Shown here piece by piece: positions 28,183 to 37,807 of a stretch of 64,000 nt of DNA. Numbering within the stretch: position 1 is the stretch's first letter; each line of letters opens with the position of its first letter. A model generated the notes under the pieces. The model worked only from the letters and a program-made list of their open reading frames with translations. It searched no databases and was not told the origin of the DNA. The DNA is from Thalassospira marina (GTDB lineage Bacteria; Pseudomonadota; Alphaproteobacteria; Rhodospirillales; Thalassospiraceae). The translations under genes and the position numbers were made by a program. The DNA lies in the NCBI RefSeq assembly GCF_002844375.1, contig NZ_CP024199.1:2591001-2655000 (forward strand), in the 5' to 3' direction.

Positions 28183-29715
28183 TTATCCCCGCCGCTTCTT
28201 TTTGGCATAGGGGTTATCGCTGCTGCGCAGGAAGATACGGATCGGAACGCCCGGCATATCAAAATCGTCACGCAGGCCATTAATCAGGTAGCGCGTGTAG
28301 CTTTCCGGCAGCTCCGCCGCCTTCGAGCAGTTGATAAAGAAGCTTGGCGGACGCGATTTCGCCTGGGTCATGTACCGCAGACGGATACGACGGCCCGAAA
28401 TAACCGGCGGCAAATGGCGTTCGGTAATCGCTTCAAGCCAGCGGTTAAGCTGCGAGGTCGGGATGCGGCGGCTCCAGATATCATAAATATCCAGAACGGT
28501 CGGCATCAGGCGGTCCGTTCCGCGCCCGGTCAGGGCCGAGAATGTCAGGATCGGAATACCACGCGCCTGGGCAAAGCTGCTATCAAGCTTGTCGCGCAGG
28601 GCCTGCATCACACCGGCCTTATCAACGACCGAATCCCATTTATTGACCGCGATAATCAGCGCGCGGCCTTCTTCAAGCACCATGCGGGCAATCGTCAGGT
28701 CCTGCTTGTCGATGGTGTTGGTGGCGTCAAGCATGATGACAACCACCTGCGCATAGCGGATCACGCGCAGCGTATCGCCCACCGAAAGCTTTTCGACGCG
28801 ATCATCGATCTTCTTTTTACGGCGCATACCCGCCGTATCGACCAGACGGATCGGGCGCCCTTCATAGGACCAGTCCACCGCAATGGCATCACGGGTCAGG
28901 CCAGCCTGCGGGCCGGTCATGACACGGTTTTCACCCAGAAGCTGGTTAAGAAGCGTTGATTTACCCACATTCGGGCGGCCAACAATCGCCAGCTGGATTT
29001 TGGAATTATCGCGAAAAACGGTCGGCTCGTCGCCTTCGTCTTCTTCATATTCCTCGTCATAGCTGATTTCAAAGGACGGGAATTTCTCGCCACCACCCTC
29101 GGTCGCGGCCGCAATCTCGGCCTGCCAGGCAGCATCTTCGTCTTCGTCGTCATCTTCAAAATCGGCGTCAATCGCACTGATATCGCCCTGCTGGCGCGCC
29201 TTGCGCTGCTTGTCGCGATATTCTTCCCAATGCGGCAGCATGATATCGATCAGCAATTCCATGCCTAGGCCGTGTTCAGCCGAAATCGGCGCAACATCGC
29301 CCAGGCCAAGGCCATAGGCCTCGTAAAGGCCCGGGTCCTGGTCGCGGCCTTCATGTTTGTTGGCAATCACATATACCGGCTTTTTGCGCTTGCGCAGCCA
29401 GTCGGCAAAATGGTTGTCCAGCGGGGTCAGGCCCGCACGGGCATCAACCAGAAACAGCGCCAGATCGCATTCATCAAACGCCATTTCACTTTGCTGGCGC
29501 ATTTTGCCTTCGATCGAATCATCGAATGCTTCTTCAAGGCCTGCCGTATCGATCACCTCGAAATGCATATGGCCCAGCCGCGCCTTGCCATAACGGCGGT
29601 CGCGCGTCACACCGGGCTGGTCATCGACAATCGCCAGCTTCTTGCCAACCAGGCGGTTAAACAGGGTCGATTTCCCGACATTCGGGCGACCGATAATGGC
29701 TACTTTCAAGGACAT
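28183..29715 (-). CDS. der: ribosome-assembly GTPase Der
   Basis: Der (EngA) is an essential GTPase with two tandem G domains that assists 50S maturation. Both P-loops read GRPNVGKST (near residues 8 and 247). A long acidic linker (about residues 180-235) joins them. A KH-like domain closes the 510-residue chain, and the C-terminus is basic (AKKKRRG). In E. coli, bamB is next to der; the same holds here. Confidence 0.97.
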   Translation of the reverse strand: MSLKVAIIGRPNVGKSTLFNRLVGKKLAIVDDQPGVTRDRRYGKARLGHMHFEVIDTAGLEEAFDDSIEGKMRQQSEMAFDECDLALFLVDARAGLTPLDNHFADWLRKRKKPVYVIANKHEGRDQDPGLYEAYGLGLGDVAPISAEHGLGMELLIDIMLPHWEEYRDKQRKARQQGDISAIDADFEDDDEDEDAAWQAEIAAATEGGGEKFPSFEISYDEEYEEDEGDEPTVFRDNSKIQLAIVGRPNVGKSTLLNQLLGENRVMTGPQAGLTRDAIAVDWSYEGRPIRLVDTAGMRRKKKIDDRVEKLSVGDTLRVIRYAQVVVIMLDATNTIDKQDLTIARMVLEEGRALIIAVNKWDSVVDKAGVMQALRDKLDSSFAQARGIPILTFSALTGRGTDRLMPTVLDIYDIWSRRIPTSQLNRWLEAITERHLPPVISGRRIRLRYMTQAKSRPPSFFINCSKAAELPESYTRYLINGLRDDFDMPGVPIRIFLRSSDNPYAKKKRRG

Positions 29716-29828
29716 CTGACTACAGACTCTTTATAAAAACGGCGATGTGCGCCACGATAAATATCGGTGGCGCACCCGCAAAAAACAGGGAAAGGCAAAG
29801 CCCTTCAAATCATATAATGGTCAAGACC

Positions 29829-31178
29829 CTAGCGATAGGCAACCAGCGTCGCGTTCGCTGTCAGGAAATAGAGCATATCCCCGGCAACAACAGGCGGCAA
29901 CGTAACCGGTCCGGGCAGGGTATCGGTCCCCAGCACCTTTCCATCGTAAGGCGAAATCGTTTCCACCTGGCCCTGCTCGTTACCGACGATCAAACGATCA
30001 CCCGCCAGAACCGGTCCAGTCCAGACCATCGCCTCGCTCTGATCTTCGGGATCAACATAGCGCGGCAAAGTCGACACCCATTTAACCCGTCCCGAGCGCC
30101 GCTGCAAGGCAATCAGGTCGTTGGTATTCGATAGCAGGAATACATAATTGCCGGCCACCCAGGGTGACTGGATGCCGCCTTCTTCAAGTTCCCACAAACG
30201 CACACCGGTACGAAGGTCAATTGCAACCGTCAGGCCGGAATTGCTGGTGGCAATAACGAGATCATTATCGATCACCGGCAAACCGCGAATATCGGCAATT
30301 GCCGAAACCGCATCGGTCCGCCCGGCAGACGCCAGCGTATCAGACCAGATCACCTGGCCGTTTTCCACACGCAGGGCATAAAGCTCGCCGGTGCTATAGG
30401 CGGAAATCACAACGCCCTGGTCAACAGCCGGACTGGCCCCACCAATAAAGGTTGCCCCTTCGGACGCACCACGGTGGTTCCACAGGATTTCCCCGCTATA
30501 GGCATTCAGCGCCACGGTCTGGTTATCAACCGTGATCACGAAAACGCGGCCACCGCGCACCGTCGGCGCAGCGCGCATCGGTGCGGTAAGGGTGGTGCGC
30601 CATTTGACTTCGGCAGTCGCCGCATCAATGGCAACAACTTCAGCAAAGCCGGTGGTCGCATAAACCATGCCATCGGCATAGGCCAGACCGGAGCCCAGAA
30701 GGGTGCTGTCACCTTCCTGGTCCGGGGCAATATCCACATCCCAAATCTGCTTACCGGTTTTCGCACTAAAGGCGCGCACTTCGGCGTCGGCATCAATGGT
30801 AAAGATCACGCCCTTGGCAACAACCGGCTGGTTTAACAGCAGGTCTTCATCAAGCGAACCGGTGCCAATGCTGCTTGACCATTGCTGCTTCATGGTATCG
30901 TTATCAAATGCCAGATGCTGCAACGAATGGCTTGGAACACCGCCATTCTGCGGCCAGTCTTCCTGTACCTGCGGCTGGGGCAGAACAACCTTCTGATCCG
31001 TCAGGCCGGGGTCAGGCTCAATCGTGCTTTGCAGGGACAAAACGGCAAGGCGCTCGCCCGGAAGCGGCGGCTCTTCGGATTCACCCATCCAGCTGGAACA
31101 GCCGGAAACAAGAACGGCAAGACCCAATACACAAAAAGCGGATTTAAAACGGTCCAGACGGTGTAATTGCAAAACCAT
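29829..31178 (-). CDS. bamB: outer membrane assembly lipoprotein BamB
   Basis: BamB is a beta-propeller lipoprotein of the BAM complex that folds outer-membrane proteins. The lipobox LAVLVSGCSSW places the lipidated cysteine about 27 residues from the ATG at 31178. The rest contains repeated PQQ-like blades (for example SAKTGKQIWDVD, RTGVRLWELE, RSGRVKWVSTL). Length is 449 residues, a bit above E. coli. It is flanked by the YfgM-like gene and der, the usual order. Confidence 0.93.
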   Translation of the reverse strand: MVLQLHRLDRFKSAFCVLGLAVLVSGCSSWMGESEEPPLPGERLAVLSLQSTIEPDPGLTDQKVVLPQPQVQEDWPQNGGVPSHSLQHLAFDNDTMKQQWSSSIGTGSLDEDLLLNQPVVAKGVIFTIDADAEVRAFSAKTGKQIWDVDIAPDQEGDSTLLGSGLAYADGMVYATTGFAEVVAIDAATAEVKWRTTLTAPMRAAPTVRGGRVFVITVDNQTVALNAYSGEILWNHRGASEGATFIGGASPAVDQGVVISAYSTGELYALRVENGQVIWSDTLASAGRTDAVSAIADIRGLPVIDNDLVIATSNSGLTVAIDLRTGVRLWELEEGGIQSPWVAGNYVFLLSNTNDLIALQRRSGRVKWVSTLPRYVDPEDQSEAMVWTGPVLAGDRLIVGNEQGQVETISPYDGKVLGTDTLPGPVTLPPVVAGDMLYFLTANATLVAYR

Positions 31179-31236
31179 ATCCTTTAATCCTGTCCCGGCA
31201 GGTATCCAAAAAGATGAGCAAACGCTCCAAGGCAAA

Positions 31237-31887
31237 TCAGGCCTTGATCGCCTTCAGAAGTTCGCTGGCACGGCCGCGCATGTCTGCCGGTGCCGTTTTA
31301 TCATCGGCAAGTTCGGTCAGAAGCGATTTTGCCTCGTCCTTTTTACCGGCTGCAATATTAAGAACCGCCATCATCTCGCGGGCCGAGTGATACCAGGTAT
31401 TTTCCGGCACAGCTATCGGCTTCAAACGTGCGATCAGGGCATCGGCATTGTCCGCAGTGCCGCTATTCATGGCAATCTGCACAACAGCCAGATCACGGTA
31501 AACCTTGTCAACGTCGCTATCTGAGGCAATCGCCTCAAGCTCGGTCACAGCCTTTGCCGTTTCGTTCTGGCTCAGGAAAATGCGGGCCTTCTGGAAATGG
31601 CCCAGCGCGACAAAGCCGTCATCGCCCTTGGCAATGATGGTGTCAAACGCATCAAGGGCAGCCTGGCTTTTATCCGGGCCAGCATTGACCAGTTCCAGCG
31701 CATTGGCAAAGCGCGTACCGTTTTCAATACGGGTGGAATGCTCATAACTTTTCCAGCCCTCGCGACCCGCAACGCCCAGAACAATAACGGCTGCCACGGC
31801 AACAACCACCTTGCCGTATTTGCGCCAAAGGCGCTCTGTGCGCTCGCGCTTGAGGTCTTCTTCGACTTCCTGGAAAATATCGACCAC
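31237..31887 (-). CDS. YfgM-like tetratricopeptide membrane protein
   Basis: A 216-residue protein with a cytoplasmic start, one membrane helix (about residues 27-45) and a periplasmic tetratricopeptide region. The N-terminal DIFQEVEEDLKRERTERLW is typical of the alphaproteobacterial YfgM-like family (TPR_21). E. coli YfgM partners with the SecYEG-associated chaperone PpiD. It is first in a run with bamB and der. Confidence 0.87.
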   Translation of the reverse strand: MVDIFQEVEEDLKRERTERLWRKYGKVVVAVAAVIVLGVAGREGWKSYEHSTRIENGTRFANALELVNAGPDKSQAALDAFDTIIAKGDDGFVALGHFQKARIFLSQNETAKAVTELEAIASDSDVDKVYRDLAVVQIAMNSGTADNADALIARLKPIAVPENTWYHSAREMMAVLNIAAGKKDEAKSLLTELADDKTAPADMRGRASELLKAIKA

Positions 31888-32331
31888 GAAACCCGCTCCA
31901 ATTCGATCAAAATAAAGCGGGCACCTGCCCGCCAGTCAGAATAAAATGACGGCAAGGATTTAACGCGCCACTGCCCAAGGGGTCAAGGGCGCTGCGCAGT
32001 TCAGGTGCAATTTAACCGCACCGGGGGCGAAATTGGCCGCTTTTCACGCAACCTGCGGGCAAATCGGGGCTTTCCCGGCAATTTTTTCACCCTGCACGCG
32101 CGCTGAGCGCCCAGCCTTGACGCTTGCATAAACACGCCGCTCGCAATTATTGCCTGCCAGCACAACATAAATAACCGCAAAGCAGCGGATTCCGCCCGCA
32201 ACACCCATACTGGCGCAACAGGCAATTTAACCGGCACAGAACTTGCTTTGTTTGCTATGAAAGTTTTGGGGAACAGATCATTGCAACCGTAACCCGGCAA
32301 AATTGTCCGGGATGCATAGGGGTAGAACCGC
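31888..32331. other. intergenic region
   Basis: About 440 bases between the YfgM-like gene (minus) and a small lipoprotein gene (plus). It should hold promoters in both directions. A CCCGG/CCGGG inverted repeat around a nine-base spacer lies at about 32293-32311, near the lipoprotein start. No coding gene is convincing. Confidence 0.4.
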
Positions 32332-32790
32332 ATGAAGGCGACATTTATGCACGCAAACCAGGCGCAAGCCCGCCATGAAGGCCCCCTGCATGGCATTGCA
32401 AGGCGCGTGCGGGGCTGTGCGGTTGGCGTAACAATGCTTTCTGCGTTTTCCGGTCTTACTGCCTGTGCTGCCTTTGACGACACGGTTGCCACCGCTACCG
32501 GGACGGATCTTTTGACTGCGACACAATGGTATATCGCCCTTGATGTCGTCTCGATCATCAATACCGACAAAACCATTGTCGATCATATCGTTTCCATGTC
32601 CACCGGGCGCGATTGCTCCACCGTGCGATCAAGCATGGGCGAGCCCTATTGCAAAACCGACCCGATCCCCGAACCACCGCTTTACTGCTATCGCAGCCTG
32701 GCCGCTGTTACCTGCTATGCCACCCCGGACCCGTACAATACCGGCAAACGCCCGATTGACTGGCCCCCCACACGCGGGCGCAGCCTGTAA
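32332..32790 (+). CDS. small cysteine-rich putative lipoprotein
   Basis: A 152-residue protein with a basic start, a hydrophobic stretch and the lipobox-like LTACAAF near residue 45. The C-terminal half is cysteine-rich: STGRDCSTVRSSMGEPYC followed by LYCYRSLAAVTCYATPDP. The CYRxLAxVxCY pattern recurs in small alphaproteobacterial proteins of unknown function. AGGGG lies nine bases before the ATG. The long N-terminal part before the lipobox is unusual, and an internal start is possible. Function unknown. Confidence 0.65.
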   Translation: MKATFMHANQAQARHEGPLHGIARRVRGCAVGVTMLSAFSGLTACAAFDDTVATATGTDLLTATQWYIALDVVSIINTDKTIVDHIVSMSTGRDCSTVRSSMGEPYCKTDPIPEPPLYCYRSLAAVTCYATPDPYNTGKRPIDWPPTRGRSL

Positions 32791-33120
32791 GGCGCCCGTC
32801 GCACCCGATTATGCCCCAGTCAAACCGCTAACGAAGTCGTGCAATCCCGGCACGCAGTCCCCAAAACACCTTTGCATCCTCCCGGCATTTAGCCTGCCCC
32901 TAAGTGGCGTATGCCCCTCGCCGCCTGCCTGCGATGGTGGCGGTTGCGGACACATTTGCAAATTTCCGCCCCCAGCCCATGGCAATAATTGCGTAAATGA
33001 CCGGAAATTTACCAGCATGCCCGGCTTTGCGGCTTGAGGGGCCGTGCAAAGCGCGCTACCGTATTGGGGTGATTGTAAATCTTAAATGACAATCGGCCTT
33101 TCCACAGTCCGGAGAACGGC
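32791..33120. other. intergenic region
   Basis: About 330 bases, GC-rich, before the DUF2794 gene. TCCGGAGAACGGC directly precedes that gene and holds its ribosome site. I see no other feature. Confidence 0.35.
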
Positions 33121-33474
33121 ATGGGAACACTTCTGAATCTGGCGCAATACCGCAAAGGTAAAACTTTCGTCCATTTCAATCGGGCCGAACTTCAAAAACT
33201 GATGAATATCTATTCCCGGCAGGTGGCGGGTGGTGCGTGGCGTGATTACGCAATCGACCAACTTGATGGCATGGCCATGTTTTCCATGTTTCGATCCACT
33301 CACGAAAGTCCACTTTTCGCCGTGATCAAACTGCCCGCTGACCAAAAAAATGCCGGGCAATATCTTGCCCTTCACAGCGGCGTTAAAATCAAACAAAGTT
33401 CACAGCTTGAAACCATCCTGGAGGCGATTGAAAAACGCGCCAGCAAGGTGGTTCCGCTGTTTAAAAACCGCTAA
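33121..33474 (+). CDS. DUF2794 family protein
   Basis: A 117-residue soluble protein that matches the alphaproteobacterial DUF2794 family: FNRAELQKLMNIYSRQVAGG and EWRDYAID-like WRDYAIDQLDG are the hallmark. Function is unknown. It begins after GGAG and is followed after 17 bases by the SEL1-repeat gene, so the two may be cotranscribed. Confidence 0.82.
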   Translation: MGTLLNLAQYRKGKTFVHFNRAELQKLMNIYSRQVAGGAWRDYAIDQLDGMAMFSMFRSTHESPLFAVIKLPADQKNAGQYLALHSGVKIKQSSQLETILEAIEKRASKVVPLFKNR

Positions 33475-33491
33475 CAAAACCGGTCCCGTTG

Positions 33492-34268
33492 ATGCGAAAT
33501 TTCCGTTCTTACTGCCTTCCGCCCTGCCCGTCACACCTGTCTGGCAAACCTTTTCGCATGCTGATGCTTGTCGGTGTTGTTGGCGGTTTCGCCACAATGG
33601 CCGACATCACCAGCGCCCGGGCAGATTACAAGGAAGGTTACCTTGCCTATAAGGCGGGTAATTACAAAAGCGCGCTTCAACAATGGCAGGACGTCGCCAA
33701 TAGCGACCCGCGTGCAGCCTATGCACTGGGGCTGATTTATTATCGCGGCAAAGTCGGCCGCACGGATTACGACAGTGCTGCAAAATGGTTTGGCGTGGCG
33801 GCCCGGGCCAATCACCCCAATGCCCTTTATTATATGGGGCTGCTATATCTTAATGGCTGGGGCGTTTCCTATGACCAGTTCAAAGCCACAGATTTTTTCA
33901 AACGTTCGCTGGATGCCAATGGTGATAATGCCGATGCCGCCTTCCTGCTGGCCGAACAATACATGCATGGCCGGGGTGCGATGCAAAATTATGTCGACGC
34001 GGCGCGCTATTACCTGAAAGCAGCCCAAATGGGCATGCCCGCCGGGCAATATATGATCGGGGCCATGTATGAACGCGGCTGGGGTGTTAACCCTGACCTG
34101 TCAGAAGCCTATTACTGGCTGCGCCTTTCAGCCCTGAAACCAATCAACACCCCACCAGGAACCGAGCTTGAGGCAGATCCCGGCAAGGCGATTGCCCTGT
34201 TGGAACAAAAACTGCGCCCCGAGGAAATCCGCCGGGTAGAAGACCGGCTGGGCACCAGCATTCACTGA
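33492..34268 (+). CDS. SEL1-repeat (TPR-like) secreted protein
   Basis: A 258-residue protein with a hydrophobic signal segment ending near TSARA and then about four to five SEL1-like repeats from residue 48 to 225 (for example AAYALGLIYYRG, ALYYMGLLYLNGWG, AGQYMIGAMYERGWG). Such repeats act as protein-binding scaffolds, often in the periplasm. ATG 33492 is used; a start at 33558 would give a shorter, cleaner signal peptide. No specific partner can be named. Confidence 0.82.
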   Translation: MRNFRSYCLPPCPSHLSGKPFRMLMLVGVVGGFATMADITSARADYKEGYLAYKAGNYKSALQQWQDVANSDPRAAYALGLIYYRGKVGRTDYDSAAKWFGVAARANHPNALYYMGLLYLNGWGVSYDQFKATDFFKRSLDANGDNADAAFLLAEQYMHGRGAMQNYVDAARYYLKAAQMGMPAGQYMIGAMYERGWGVNPDLSEAYYWLRLSALKPINTPPGTELEADPGKAIALLEQKLRPEEIRRVEDRLGTSIH

Positions 34269-34365
34269 TGCCGGTCTGCCGCCGTCCCCGTATGGCGCCA
34301 CGCAATGATAACGGCGCTAACATTGTTCTTGCACCATGGCGACGCTTAAGCCCCGAACACTTCAA

Positions 34366-34400
34366 AGAAAAAGGCCTTCGGGATCACCTCCCGAAGGCCT
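34366..34400 (-). terminator. terminator after nrdB
   Basis: A strong hairpin GGCCTTCGGG...CCCGAAGGCC around a short loop is followed on the minus strand by TTTTTCTTT. It lies 30 bases downstream of nrdB and also faces the convergent SEL1 gene. Confidence 0.88.
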
Positions 34401-34429
34401 CGATGCTTTACCGGCAAAGGCGGCTTTAA

Positions 34430-35458
34430 TCAGCTGAATGCCTCGTCCCAGGTGCCACGGGTGGCTGCCTTGGAATATTCGGTTGCGCGGTTTTCAAAGA
34501 AGTTGGTGTGCTCGACCGCATTCAGCATCGCATCCATCCACGGCAGCGGATTATCCTCGATGTGGTAGGTCGGCTCCAAGCCCAACTGGGTCAAACGGCG
34601 ATCGGCAATATAGCGGATATACTTTTTGATATCATCCGGCGTCAGACCTTCAACGGCACCCGCCTCAAACGCCAGATCAATAAAGGCATCTTCGTGGGTC
34701 ACGATGGTCTGGCAGGCTTCCAGCAAATCCGCCCGCATCGCATCATCCCAGATTTGCGGATTTTCGCGGGTAAAGGTCTTGAACAGGCGAATGACGCTTT
34801 CGCAATGAAGGCTTTCATCACGCACCGACCATGTCACGATCTGGCCCATGCCCTTCATCTTGTTAAAGCGCGGAAAGTTCATCAGCATGGCAAAGGATGC
34901 AAAAAGCTGGAGGCCTTCGGTAAAGGCACCAAACACAGCAAGCGTCTTTGCCATTTTGCGCATGCCGTCTTCGGTCAGGCGCAAATCACCGCGTTCGTCG
35001 GTATATTCGTCTTCAGGGGCGATACCCCAAATCTGCATGTAATCGTATTTGTCCTTCATTTCCTTGTACTGGAAGAAGGCTTCATACTCTGCCTCGGGCA
35101 TACCGATGGTATCAAGCAGGTGCGAATAGGCCGCAACATGGATGGTTTCCATGTTTGAGAAGGCCGCCAGCATCATCTGTACTTCGGTCGGTTTGAACAC
35201 ACGGGTGTAATGCCGCATATAGCAGTTATTCACCTCGATATCCGACTGGGTAAAGAAACGGAAAATCTGCGTCAGCAGGTTCCGTTCCGCATCGGTAATC
35301 GTGTGGTTCCAATCCTTGACATCATCGGCCAGCGGCACTTCTTCCGGCAGCCAGTGAATCTGCTGCTGGGTCAGCCAGGCTTCATAGGCCCAAGGATAAC
35401 GAAATGGCTTGTAGACCGGGTTTTCGGTCAGAAGGTCCATGGTTTTTTCTTCAGTCAT
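34430..35458 (-). CDS. nrdB: class Ia ribonucleotide reductase small subunit
   Basis: NrdB holds the diiron-tyrosyl radical cofactor that starts ribonucleotide reduction in NrdA. The 342-residue chain has diiron ligands in the DVKDWNHTI region, in NMETIHVAAYSHLL and in SVRDESLHCE. It starts 24 bases after nrdA, so they form an operon. No N-terminal ATP-cone is present in this subunit. Start at 35458 is preferred over an ATG at 35440. Confidence 0.95.
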   Translation of the reverse strand: MTEEKTMDLLTENPVYKPFRYPWAYEAWLTQQQIHWLPEEVPLADDVKDWNHTITDAERNLLTQIFRFFTQSDIEVNNCYMRHYTRVFKPTEVQMMLAAFSNMETIHVAAYSHLLDTIGMPEAEYEAFFQYKEMKDKYDYMQIWGIAPEDEYTDERGDLRLTEDGMRKMAKTLAVFGAFTEGLQLFASFAMLMNFPRFNKMKGMGQIVTWSVRDESLHCESVIRLFKTFTRENPQIWDDAMRADLLEACQTIVTHEDAFIDLAFEAGAVEGLTPDDIKKYIRYIADRRLTQLGLEPTYHIEDNPLPWMDAMLNAVEHTNFFENRATEYSKAATRGTWDEAFS

Positions 35459-35482
35459 TTCCGTCTCTTTTCCGCAGGGGCC

Positions 35483-37360
35483 TTATTGGCACGCAAGGCA
35501 TTCTTCATATTCGGTTTGCGATCCGCCGTCCTGCGCGGCAAGGGCACCGCCCGCAGCGCGGGCCGCGGCCAGAACGGCGTCGATGTCAAGCTCGGCCGCC
35601 TTTTCCTTGCGCGGCACATTGGCAACGACTTCGGCACGCTGGATCGATTTCGACCGGCAGTAATAAAGGCTTTTCACGCCTTTTTTCCATGCCTGGAAAT
35701 GGATCTGGTGCAAATCGCGCTTATGCACGTTTGACGGCAGGAAAATGTTCAGCGACTGCGCCTGGTCGATCTTCGAGGCACGGTCACCGGCCAGTTCGAT
35801 CAGCCAGCGCTGGTCAATTTCAAACGCGGTTTTAAACACGTCCTTTTCCAGATCAGACAGGAAATCAAGATGCTGGACCGATCCTTCATGCACCGTGATC
35901 GAGGTCCAAATCTGTTCATTATTCTGGCCTTTTTCCTCAAGCACCTGTGCCAGATACTTGTTGCGCACGTTAAACGACCCCGACAGCGTCTTGTGGGTAT
36001 AGGAATTGGCGGCCATCGGTTCGATCCCCGGCGACGCGCCGCCACAAATGATCGAGATCGATGCCGTCGGCGCAATCGCGGTTTTGTTGGAAAAACGTGC
36101 TTTCATGCCATATTCCTGCGCATCGGGGCAGGAACCACGCTCGTCAGCCAGCTTTTCGGATGCCGCATCAGCCTGCTTTTGGACATGATCAAAAATCTGG
36201 TTGTTCCAGACCTTGCTCATCACGCCTTCAATGGGAATGCCCTGTGACTGCAGGAACGAATGGAAACCCATCACACCCAGGCCGACAGACCGTTCACGCA
36301 TTGCCGAATATTTCGCGCGAGCCATGCTGTCTGGCGCATTTTCAATGAAATCTTCCAGAACGTTATCAAGGAAGCGCAGCACATCTTCGATGAATTGCGG
36401 CTCGTCCTTCCAGGTCAGGTAATGCTCAAGGTTAAGCGATGACAGGCAGCAAACTGCCGTGCGGTCCCCGCCATGCTGGTCACGGCCAGTCGGCAGCGTG
36501 ATTTCAGCACACAGGTTCGATGTTTTAACGCTCAGCCCCGCCATTTTGTGATGCTGCGGCACCGCACGGTTTACCGTATCGATAAACAGCATATAGGGCT
36601 CGCCGGTTTCCACGCGCGAGGTCAGCAGGCGGATCCAGAGCGAACGGGCCGAAACCTTGCGAATGACATGGCCATCTTTCGGCGATGTCAGGGCCCATTC
36701 CTCGTCATTTTCAACGGCGCGCATAAAAGCGTCCGAAATGGCAACGCCCTGGTGCAGGTTCGGGGTTTTACGGTTGGGGTCACCACCGGTCGGGCGACGC
36801 ATTTCGGCAAATTCTTCGATTTCCGGGTGGCTGACCGGCAGGTAAACCGCTGCCGACCCACGCCGCAGCGACCCCTGGCTGATCGCCAGCGTCAGGCTGT
36901 CCATCACCCGGATAAAGGGCACAACACCGGATGTTTTGCCGTTTTTGCCAACTTTTTCACCGATGGACCGCAAATTCCCCCAATAGGAACCAATGCCGCC
37001 ACCGCGCGCCGCCAGCCATACATTTTCCGTCCACAAATCAACAATGCCGGAAAGATTATCGTCTGCTTCGTTCAGAAAGCACGAAATCGGCAGGCCACGG
37101 GTAGTACCGCCATTCGACAGAATCGGGGTTGCCGGCATAAACCAGTGCTTTGACATATAGTCATAGATGCGCTGCGCATGACCGGCATCATCGCCGTAAT
37201 AGCTGGCGACACGGGCAAACAGGTCCTGATAGCTTTCGCCGGGCATCAGATAACGGTCAGTCAGGACGGCCTTGCCAAAATCGGTGAGCAATTCGTCACG
37301 TGTACGGTCAACAATAACCCGCGCGCCTTTTTCATGCTGCACGACATCTAGCATTTTCAT
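35483..37360 (-). CDS. nrdA: class I ribonucleotide reductase large subunit, no ATP-cone
   Basis: NrdA reduces ribonucleotides to deoxyribonucleotides. Active-site residues are visible: the first redox cysteine in GLPISCFLNE, the N-x-C-x-E motif in TSNLCAEI, and its partner cysteine in AVCCLSSLNL. The C-terminal shuttle pair is in EECLACQ. The chain is about 625 residues; the N-terminal ATP-cone of E. coli NrdA (761 residues) is missing, as in some alphaproteobacterial enzymes. ATG 37360 with GAGGG upstream is preferred over a TTG five codons earlier. Confidence 0.95.
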   Translation of the reverse strand: MKMLDVVQHEKGARVIVDRTRDELLTDFGKAVLTDRYLMPGESYQDLFARVASYYGDDAGHAQRIYDYMSKHWFMPATPILSNGGTTRGLPISCFLNEADDNLSGIVDLWTENVWLAARGGGIGSYWGNLRSIGEKVGKNGKTSGVVPFIRVMDSLTLAISQGSLRRGSAAVYLPVSHPEIEEFAEMRRPTGGDPNRKTPNLHQGVAISDAFMRAVENDEEWALTSPKDGHVIRKVSARSLWIRLLTSRVETGEPYMLFIDTVNRAVPQHHKMAGLSVKTSNLCAEITLPTGRDQHGGDRTAVCCLSSLNLEHYLTWKDEPQFIEDVLRFLDNVLEDFIENAPDSMARAKYSAMRERSVGLGVMGFHSFLQSQGIPIEGVMSKVWNNQIFDHVQKQADAASEKLADERGSCPDAQEYGMKARFSNKTAIAPTASISIICGGASPGIEPMAANSYTHKTLSGSFNVRNKYLAQVLEEKGQNNEQIWTSITVHEGSVQHLDFLSDLEKDVFKTAFEIDQRWLIELAGDRASKIDQAQSLNIFLPSNVHKRDLHQIHFQAWKKGVKSLYYCRSKSIQRAEVVANVPRKEKAAELDIDAVLAAARAAGGALAAQDGGSQTEYEECLACQ

Positions 37361-37501
37361 GCTGGTATCCCTCAAACTATGCGTTTACCGGCCATTACCG
37401 ATACGTCGCCAAAACGATATGCGACGGGCCACACCAGCCACCTTTATGACGCACAAATACCCATCCGTCCGCGCACATATGCCGCAGACGACAAGCCATT
37501 C

Positions 37502-37517
37502 ATACCAGATATGGTGG
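37502..37517. promoter_or_regulatory. weak NrdR-box-like site
   Basis: ATACCAGATATGGTGG agrees with the NrdR box pattern at about 11 of 16 positions. It lies about 140 bases upstream of nrdA and 90 bases from the stronger copy. Confidence 0.35.
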
Positions 37518-37591
37518 TTTCTTACGGGTGTGTTCCCGTGTCCCTTTTTATTTGCGAGGCAAGTTTATGCATATTCCAGACTGGTTTGAAA

Positions 37592-37607
37592 ACACTATAT
37601 CTGGTGT
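37592..37607. promoter_or_regulatory. NrdR-box-like site upstream of nrdAB
   Basis: ACACTATATCTGGTGT matches the NrdR consensus (acaCwAtATaTwGtgt) at about 14 of 16 positions. NrdR represses ribonucleotide reductase operons. Boxes normally come in pairs about 31 bases apart; a second copy at that spacing is not obvious here. Confidence 0.6.
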
Positions 37608-37807
37608 TCGGGCTTAATTTTTTATCCATTGATTGTATCAATTTTGTTGCAAGCCCGGATATCCAATGATTCGGGCGCTATCACCAAAACCAGGCTGAAA
37701 CGGTCAAGCGAAACATCGAAAAAACGCACACACGGCTTTCGCACACGTTCCGGATCGAAAAACCACCAAACCCGCAACCATCGGGCTATCAAATTGCGTA
37801 AAATCGC

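Larger units (their letters stand above)
37376..37807. other. regulatory gap upstream of nrdA
   Basis: About 430 bases without a credible gene, containing two NrdR-box-like palindromes (listed separately) and the tail of the adjacent HTH operon. It probably holds the nrdAB promoter. Confidence 0.5.

Noticed and set aside
32001..32576. Minus-strand 191-residue frame
   Set aside because: It overlaps the better supported cysteine-rich lipoprotein gene on the plus strand and shows no recognisable motif or ribosome site.
33492..34268. SEL1 gene as a type VI secretion or effector component
   Set aside because: SEL1 repeats alone are not specific and no secretion genes are present.
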